Part shown: piece by piece, positions 6,209 to 10,986 of the stretch | Position numbering within the stretch: position 1 is the stretch's first letter | Layout: the number at the start of each line of letters is the position of its first letter | NCBI GenBank assembly: GCA_964618405.1 | Contig: CAZUAY010000081.1 | Coordinates: 1 to 14,094 of the forward strand | DNA from: JBBQIY01 sp964618405 | Lineage (GTDB): Bacteria > Verrucomicrobiota > Kiritimatiellia > RFP12 > UBA3636 | Length of the DNA: 14,094 bases | Reading direction: 5' to 3' | Position numbers and translations under genes: made by a program | Notes under the pieces: model-generated | What the model was told of the DNA's origin: nothing | Databases searched by the model: none | What the model saw: the letters and a program-made list of their open reading frames with translations, nothing else

Positions 6209-7669
6209 ATGGCTTTGTTAAAAGACCTTACCCTTCCTGAACCATTGAAAGAGGAGCTCGCCAGTCTCATACGCAAGCTTCCCCCTGATTCTTTGCTCGC
6301 ATTGGCGCGTCTCGACAAGACCTTCGCCCAAGGCTTCCGACCCGTGCCACAGAATACAGAAAAATTCCGGACGCGCCTGATCACGCTCGTTGAGTCGCCC
6401 GATCCCATCGCACCGTCAATCCTCGAGTGCTTGCGTCAGAATTCGTTCCAGCAACACTTCACCTGCGTGATGTCCTCTCTCGCCCTCACCGAAGGCTACT
6501 CAAGCCTTGCGCGATTCATCGGCGGCGGCCGCCTGCTCCTCTCCATGCTTCTCGATCCACGTGGTAAGGTCGTGGACAAGGCGCGGGATGTAATCCATTC
6601 CGGTGCGCCAATCGTTCCACCACCCGCGAATTCTGATGATGCGCGAAAAGCGATGGCCGAAATGTTCGAGCCCTTCCTCAGAGAGTTTACTACGATACTC
6701 TTTGCTCGTGAGAAGCCAAGCGAAAAGGCCATCGCGGAGGAAGTCGAGTCGCTCAAAACGCTGATGCGCAAACTTGAAGAGGAGAAAAAGTCAGCAACCC
6801 ATCAGACGAACTCACTTGAGAGCAAGCTTCAAAAACTACAATTGCGACTGATGGGGACTGAAAAAGAGTGTTCTGACTCAAAAGCTCGACTCGACGCCAG
6901 TATAAAATCCTTGAAGGCCGAAAAACTTGTGGTCGCGCAACTTGAGAAAGAGAACCAAACGCTGAAGCAGGAAAAACAAACGCTCAGCCATACACTTGAA
7001 GACGAAAACTCGCGCCATCTGGCCGATTCGGAAGTCCTTCACGCCTTGCGTACAAGCGTCATCACGCTTTCAGAAAAAAATGCTAACCTTAACCACGAGC
7101 TGACTGATCTCAAACGCACAACTGAAGCGAAACGACAAGAAGAACGTATCAGCGTGAAAGCCGAGTTTCAGAAAACGCTCACGGAAACGGTTCCCGTCAA
7201 AATGCTCCCGCGCACTTCACGTGATCGGCTTGCTGACATGACCCTAACGACGATCAAGGCAGATGAGCCTCTTGTTTTCCTCATCGATGGTCACAACATC
7301 TTAAATCTCCTTCAGCCCTACGTTTCCGAGCGCGAAGCAGGGGCGACGCATGAAGAGCAACGCAAAGCATTGCTAAAGGATGTCGCGCTAATTCAGTCCA
7401 AGCTGGGTGTCTGCGAAATGCGGATTTTCTTCGATGGTCCTACCGCCTCCGAAACAACAGCACTCGGAAACAAAAATCTAAAAATAATCTATTCGGGTGG
7501 AACGGGCGATCACCGAGCCGACCAACGGATTGTTGGCTATGTCGAATTTGCTCGGCAACAAAAAAGCAAGATTACCATCATCACAATAACAGAAGATCAG
7601 GAGCTCCGCCAAGAAGCCTGTGCCTGCGGCTCACGCTTGCTCTACCCGCGCGAATTTATGGCGCTTTAA
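6209..7669 (+). CDS. Coiled-coil protein with C-terminal NYN (YacP/PIN-like) ribonuclease domain, 486 aa
   Basis: Predicted cytoplasmic RNA-processing or RNA-cleaving protein. Residues 1-165 are an all-helical region I do not recognise, rich in Leu (LPPDSLLALARL, FIGGGRLLLSMLLDP). Residues about 170-325 are a long Lys/Glu/Gln-rich coiled coil. Residues about 353-486 form an NYN domain: VFLIDGHNIL (D360, N363), RIFFDG (D409), GDHRADQRI (D434, D438), TITEDQEL (D463) and a final CGSRLLYPREF. These acidic residues match the metal site of NYN/PIN nucleases, and the D-G-H-N and H-x-A-D pattern is nearest to the YacP/Rae1 group, whose Bacillus member cleaves mRNA on the ribosome. YacP proteins are usually about 170 residues, so two thirds of this protein is extra and probably drives oligomerisation or partner binding. 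The ATG at 6209 is fixed by the promoter just upstream. Confidence 0.85.
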   Translation: MALLKDLTLPEPLKEELASLIRKLPPDSLLALARLDKTFAQGFRPVPQNTEKFRTRLITLVESPDPIAPSILECLRQNSFQQHFTCVMSSLALTEGYSSLARFIGGGRLLLSMLLDPRGKVVDKARDVIHSGAPIVPPPANSDDARKAMAEMFEPFLREFTTILFAREKPSEKAIAEEVESLKTLMRKLEEEKKSATHQTNSLESKLQKLQLRLMGTEKECSDSKARLDASIKSLKAEKLVVAQLEKENQTLKQEKQTLSHTLEDENSRHLADSEVLHALRTSVITLSEKNANLNHELTDLKRTTEAKRQEERISVKAEFQKTLTETVPVKMLPRTSRDRLADMTLTTIKADEPLVFLIDGHNILNLLQPYVSEREAGATHEEQRKALLKDVALIQSKLGVCEMRIFFDGPTASETTALGNKNLKIIYSGGTGDHRADQRIVGYVEFARQQKSKITIITITEDQELRQEACACGSRLLYPREFMAL

Positions 7670-7747
7670 TTGAGACCAGAACGAATAAAGAAATTTATAC
7701 AAAAAAATCAACGACGCGTATCCGGTCCACACTCCTTATTTTAACTC

Positions 7748-8698
7748 ATGGTTTCACGAAAATTCAAAACATCTCTCATTTATATTGCGCTGATTGCGAC
7801 AGCGCTCACGTGGGAGTTCTTGCCTCAAAAAAGCATCTCGGCCACTTCAACCTCATTCGAAGTTGCCTCTTGGAACATGCGCTGGTTTCCCTCGGGCTAT
7901 CTGGAGCAACAGTCCGAAAAGGATGAGAACCAACGCGTGTCGCAGGCCGCACGACTCATGCGCCAGCAGGGCTTACCAGACATTCTGCTCGTGCAGGAAA
8001 TTCGCGACATGAAAACCTGCCAAGCCCTCGTCAAACAGCTTGATGACAAGGCGTTTCGCCCCGTTGTATGCTCGTCGTTTATCGATTACCAATCGCAAGA
8101 ACCTGCGCTACAGCAACTCGGCATCTTCTCGCGCTACCAAGCGCTCGTGGCAGGGTCTGAACCGTGGCACGTGGCTGACTTTGTCTATCCGCCGCGCGGC
8201 TACGCATTTGCGGTTTTCGATATCGGCGGTCAACTCGTTGCCTGCTTCAACGTCCATCTGAAGAGCAATTATATTCCAGAAGGTCAAGACGTTCAGCGAC
8301 AGACCACGCTGAACCGTCTCAAACGCGAACTATCCGCTCACCAAATCCTCGATCGTATCGAGACCTTCCGACGCGAGGGTGTTAAGGGTAGACCTGTCAC
8401 CAGCTTCATTGTGGCGGGCGACTTCAACACCTCGCTTTTCGATGAAACCTACCATGCCGAGGCGACAATTCGTAACATGCTTGACACAGGCTTTTCGAAT
8501 GCCCATGAGGGGCTCGTGGGTGATGCCTACGCCACGCTTCCCGCTAATCCATACTATCCCGCTGCGACGTTCGACTACATTCTCTACACCGGACTTTCTC
8601 CAACAGGGAGGCCTCGCGTTCTACCGGATGTTTGGATTTCGGACCATCGCGAGATCCGAGCCGAATTCAGCACTCCGAAATTAAAACCGCCACAATAA
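7748..8698 (+). CDS. Exported endonuclease/exonuclease/phosphatase (EEP) family protein, 316 aa
   Basis: Metal-dependent phosphohydrolase of the DNase I/EEP fold. The N-terminus is a signal peptide or anchor: basic MVSRKFK, then a hydrophobic stretch at about 9-25, so it acts in the periplasm, at the membrane or outside the cell. All core EEP motifs are present: VASWNMRWF (N43), LVQEIRD (E84), FNVHLKSN (H170), VAGDFNT (D225, N227), ATFDYILY (D276) and ISDHREI (D299, H300). The full catalytic set argues for an active enzyme. EEP members cut DNA, phospholipids or phosphoesters, and the sequence does not tell which. It lies 78 bp after the NYN gene on the same strand; the spacer shows no terminator and no clear promoter, so co-transcription is possible. 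The start has no visible Shine-Dalgarno but fits the signal peptide. Confidence 0.85.
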   Translation: MVSRKFKTSLIYIALIATALTWEFLPQKSISATSTSFEVASWNMRWFPSGYLEQQSEKDENQRVSQAARLMRQQGLPDILLVQEIRDMKTCQALVKQLDDKAFRPVVCSSFIDYQSQEPALQQLGIFSRYQALVAGSEPWHVADFVYPPRGYAFAVFDIGGQLVACFNVHLKSNYIPEGQDVQRQTTLNRLKRELSAHQILDRIETFRREGVKGRPVTSFIVAGDFNTSLFDETYHAEATIRNMLDTGFSNAHEGLVGDAYATLPANPYYPAATFDYILYTGLSPTGRPRVLPDVWISDHREIRAEFSTPKLKPPQ

Positions 8699-8778
8699 CA
8701 TTCCCGTTTCTCCTCTTCTATCCAAACAGACGAGAGCACGTTTCCATAACACCATTTTTTTAACCTTCGGAAACCTCC

Positions 8779-8904
8779 ATGATAACCTTCAATACCTTCC
8801 CAGACGGAAAACAACTCGCCCTCACCACGCGCTACGACAAGGGTAGCATCCATGATGAAAGGCTCATCTCCATCTTCAACAAGCAGGGCATCAAGAGAAT
8901 ATGA
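8779..8904 (+). pseudogene. N-terminal remnant of a polysaccharide deacetylase, 41 codons
   Basis: ATG at 8779 to TGA at 8902-8904, encoding MITFNTFPDGKQLALTTRYD followed by KGSIHDERLISIFNKQGIKRI. This resembles the start of a group of NodB-fold (CE4-type) polysaccharide deacetylases whose N-termini read roughly FPGGK-ALTLSYDDG-DRRLVEIFNKYGIKGTF. The match breaks off where GTF would follow. The metal-binding DDG of motif 1 is here DKG, so the relic has lost a catalytic residue as well as the rest of the domain. Its stop overlaps the murG ATG as ATGA, so it may survive as a coupling leader for murG. Weak ribosome-binding site (GGA at 8769-8771). The identification rests on pattern memory of a short stretch. 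Confidence 0.55.
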
Positions 8905-10004
8905 AAATTGCCGTTACCTGTGGCGGCACAGGAGGTCATGTTTTTCCCGGAGTCGCAACGGCATTTGCCATGCGCGCCAAAGGACACGACGTGCGCATTG
9001 TCCTTTCCGGTAGAAGCATCGAAGGCGCTAAGCCAGCAGGCTGGGATGGTGACGTCTTGCACGTTCCCTGCCCTCAACCTCGCTGGCGTAATCCGTTCTC
9101 GGCTCTAAAATCTGTCGCCTTACTCTTCCGCGCTTTCTTCACTGCACGCAAAGAACTGCGCCAATTTCGACCCGCCGTTTTGCTCGCTATGGGCTCTTAT
9201 ACATCGGCACCCACAGTGCTAGCGGCGAGGACGCTGCGCATTCCTGTCGTTTTGCACGAAGCCAATGCAATTCCCGGCGTGGCAGTGTCTCGACTCTGCC
9301 CCTTCGCCCAAAGGGTCTGCATTGCATTCGATGAAGCCGCCACACATTTACCGAAGTCAACCATGACTCTCAATACGGGGCTTCCTGTTCGCGAAGGCAT
9401 CGTGGGGCAAGATCCGGGGCGATACGCTGATAAATCCCGCTTTACAATCCTCATCATGGGTGGGAGTCAAGGGGCACAAGCGGTCAACACCGCCGTCGTG
9501 GGTGCCGTCAAAATTCTTGATGCCGATACGTCGATATCGGGAAAGCTCCGCATCCTTCACCTTGCCGGCAAAAACAACGAGATTGCGGTCCGAGAAACCT
9601 ATGCCGACATCGAATCGGTTCCGGTCACCGTCATCGGTTTTTCCGATGAAATGGGCGCACTCTATGCAGCCTCCGATTTCTGTATCTCGAGGGCGGGAGC
9701 CGCCTCATGCTTTGAACTTTGTCTCTGTGGACTTCCGACCGCTCTCGTGCCGCTTCCGGGGCTTGCGCACGATCATCAAACGGTCAACGCGCGTGCCATG
9801 GACCGCCTAGGATGCTGTGATGTACTGCCACAAGCCGAGATGACCCCTGAAACGCTTGCAGACTACATTCGCGACATTTTTGGAAACTCATTCAAACGGG
9901 CCGCCATGCGCGTTGCACTCCTCGCCGCCGCACGCCCCGATGCTGCCAATGCATTAGCCGATTGCGTGATTCAGGCTGCGAACGCTTCGTCTCCAAAAGG
10001 ATAA
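8901..10004 (+). CDS. murG: MurG, lipid II-forming N-acetylglucosaminyltransferase, 367 aa
   Basis: Transfers GlcNAc from UDP-GlcNAc to undecaprenyl-PP-MurNAc-pentapeptide (lipid I) to make lipid II at the inner face of the membrane, the last cytoplasmic step of peptidoglycan precursor synthesis. GT28 (GT-B) fold. The N-domain has GGTGGHVFPGVATA (8-21, H13), MGSYTSAP (97-104) and VVLHEANAIPG (116-126, N122). The C-domain has MGGSQGAQAVN (186-196, S189, Q190), SRAGAASCFE (263-272, E272) and LAHDHQTVNA (288-297, Q293). These correspond to the acceptor- and UDP-GlcNAc-binding residues of E. coli MurG, and the length is normal. The gene is not in a dcw cluster: murC, ftsW and ftsQ are absent from the window. 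It overlaps the short ORF upstream by 4 bp (ATGA) and is followed after 4 bp by the FmdB-type gene, so the two are probably co-transcribed. Confidence 0.93.
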   Translation: MKIAVTCGGTGGHVFPGVATAFAMRAKGHDVRIVLSGRSIEGAKPAGWDGDVLHVPCPQPRWRNPFSALKSVALLFRAFFTARKELRQFRPAVLLAMGSYTSAPTVLAARTLRIPVVLHEANAIPGVAVSRLCPFAQRVCIAFDEAATHLPKSTMTLNTGLPVREGIVGQDPGRYADKSRFTILIMGGSQGAQAVNTAVVGAVKILDADTSISGKLRILHLAGKNNEIAVRETYADIESVPVTVIGFSDEMGALYAASDFCISRAGAASCFELCLCGLPTALVPLPGLAHDHQTVNARAMDRLGCCDVLPQAEMTPETLADYIRDIFGNSFKRAAMRVALLAAARPDAANALADCVIQAANASSPKG

Positions 10005-10008
10005 GAAC

Positions 10009-10500
10009 ATGCCTATTTATGAGTTCTACTGCGGCCCCTGCAACAAGCTATTGAATTTTTTCTCGAGGAAGGTCAATACAACGACACTGCCTGCCTGTCC
10101 CCACTGCGGAGGAACACTCTCAAAACAAGTTTCACATTTCTCGGCACCAAAAAGCGGTGACGCTTCCGATGAGCTCGGCGATGCGCCTTTCGACGACAGC
10201 CAGATGCAAAATGCCGTGGATCGATTCGGAGACACACTCGATACACTCGGCGACAGCGACGATCCGCAACAATCGGCTGCCCTCATGCGCCAATTCTCAG
10301 AGGCGAGTGGTCTGGGCTTCAATCGAGATTTACAAGACGCACTCAAGCGTCTCGAAAAAGGCGAAGACCCCGAAGCTGTTTCGGCGGATATGGATTCGCT
10401 GATGGAAAGCGGTGCTGATCCCTTTGCCCCCAGCGACCGTGGTCTTGCAGGCACGAGACCTGCTGCACCTGAGAAAGATCCCACACTGCACGAGATGTGA
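10009..10500 (+). CDS. FmdB-family zinc ribbon protein with acidic C-terminal extension, 163 aa
   Basis: Small protein of the FmdB/putative regulatory zinc ribbon family. The N-terminal ribbon has C8-x2-C11 and C30-x2-C33 in the contexts YEFYCGPCNK and PACPHCGGTL, a complete four-cysteine zinc site. Residues 50-163 are an acidic, polar tail (DDSQMQNAVDRFGDTLDTLGD and similar), partly helical and partly disordered, longer than in many family members. FmdB was named from a possible regulator of a formamidase operon; the biochemical role of most members is unknown. AAGGA, about 8 bases before the ATG, gives a good ribosome-binding site inside the end of murG. The 4-bp gap to murG indicates one operon. 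The gene ends directly before a strong hairpin. Confidence 0.85.
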   Translation: MPIYEFYCGPCNKLLNFFSRKVNTTTLPACPHCGGTLSKQVSHFSAPKSGDASDELGDAPFDDSQMQNAVDRFGDTLDTLGDSDDPQQSAALMRQFSEASGLGFNRDLQDALKRLEKGEDPEAVSADMDSLMESGADPFAPSDRGLAGTRPAAPEKDPTLHEM

Positions 10501-10505
10501 AACGT

Positions 10506-10528
10506 GCGATTCAACAGAGTTGAATTGC
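10506..10528 (+). terminator. Hairpin immediately after the fmdB-type gene
   Basis: GCGATTCAAC, AGA, GTTGAATTGC: a 10-bp stem (one G-T pair) with a 3-nt loop, starting 6 nt after the stop codon. No T-run follows, so it is not a classical intrinsic terminator. It may stabilise the 3' end of the murG transcript or mark a Rho-dependent end. Confidence 0.5.
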
Positions 10529-10540
10529 AAGAAGTTAATG

Positions 10541-10979
10541 GAGGATCTTGCAAAACCTCTTGCTGCAGCCGTCTTTGGCGGCCAGCGCAAAGGATTTTGC
10601 ACAGTGAAATGGCTGCAAAGGACCGGTATCGCAGATTTCATATTTGGAGCGCGGGGCGTGGCGAAGTCCCAGACCGCCTTGGTGATGAAGGCCTTGCAGA
10701 GCGGCAGCCGGTCGCTGGGTGGACAGAGCCCTTATAAAATATTGCACGACAATAGGCTACAACGATTTTTAAGAAAAAAGGGGGGGAGTAGACAAGCTTC
10801 CCGAAATATGCGAAGATACTTGTGTTCGTTTTGGGTGTGACATGCTGTTGCGCAGAAGACGAAAAGAAGAGGATGGAGCGGCAGGCTTGCCCACGGTGAG
10901 CGGCACGACTCATCGGCTTACACAATGTCCCGGACGCAAGCCGTCAGGCGTAGCGGCGTGGGGGTTTTGCAAGAGCCTC
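10541..10979. mobile_element. MITE-like element, 439 bp, 17-bp terminal inverted repeats
   Basis: The left end GAGGATCTTGCAAAACC (10541-10557) and the reverse complement of the right end (10963-10979, GGTTTTGCAAGAGCCTC) agree at 16 of 17 positions. A third, degenerate copy of the core (GGATTTTGCA, 10592-10601) lies inside and can pair with the left end to form a subterminal hairpin. No convincing transposase frame exists inside; the open frames there have no recognisable motifs, which fits a non-autonomous element. The flanks show AGTTAAT on the left and AGTAAT on the right, a possible target duplication with a 1-bp indel, but not a clean one. I cannot assign a parent IS family. A structured non-coding RNA closed by the inverted ends is the main alternative. 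This element accounts for most of the gene-free stretch 10501-10986. Confidence 0.55.
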
Positions 10980-10986
10980 AGTAATC

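Noticed and set aside
10026..10553. 175-codon antisense frame over the fmdB-type gene
   Set aside because: Shadow of a real gene; Ser/Pro/Ala-rich with no motif.
10412..10840. 142-codon plus-strand open frame across the fmdB end and the MITE-like element
   Set aside because: It begins inside the fmdB-type gene in another frame, crosses the hairpin and the element boundary, and shows no motif; open frames of similar size exist on the other strand over the same DNA.
10638..10925. 95-codon minus-strand open frame inside the MITE-like element
   Set aside because: No ribosome-binding site or recognisable domain, and composition rich in Arg/Ser/Pro as in chance frames; it could be a decayed coding stretch, but I cannot support it as a gene.
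10541..10979. RNase P RNA, tmRNA or SRP RNA in the gene-free stretch
   Set aside because: I looked on both strands for the conserved cores (such as GAGGAAAGTCC of RNase P) and did not find them.
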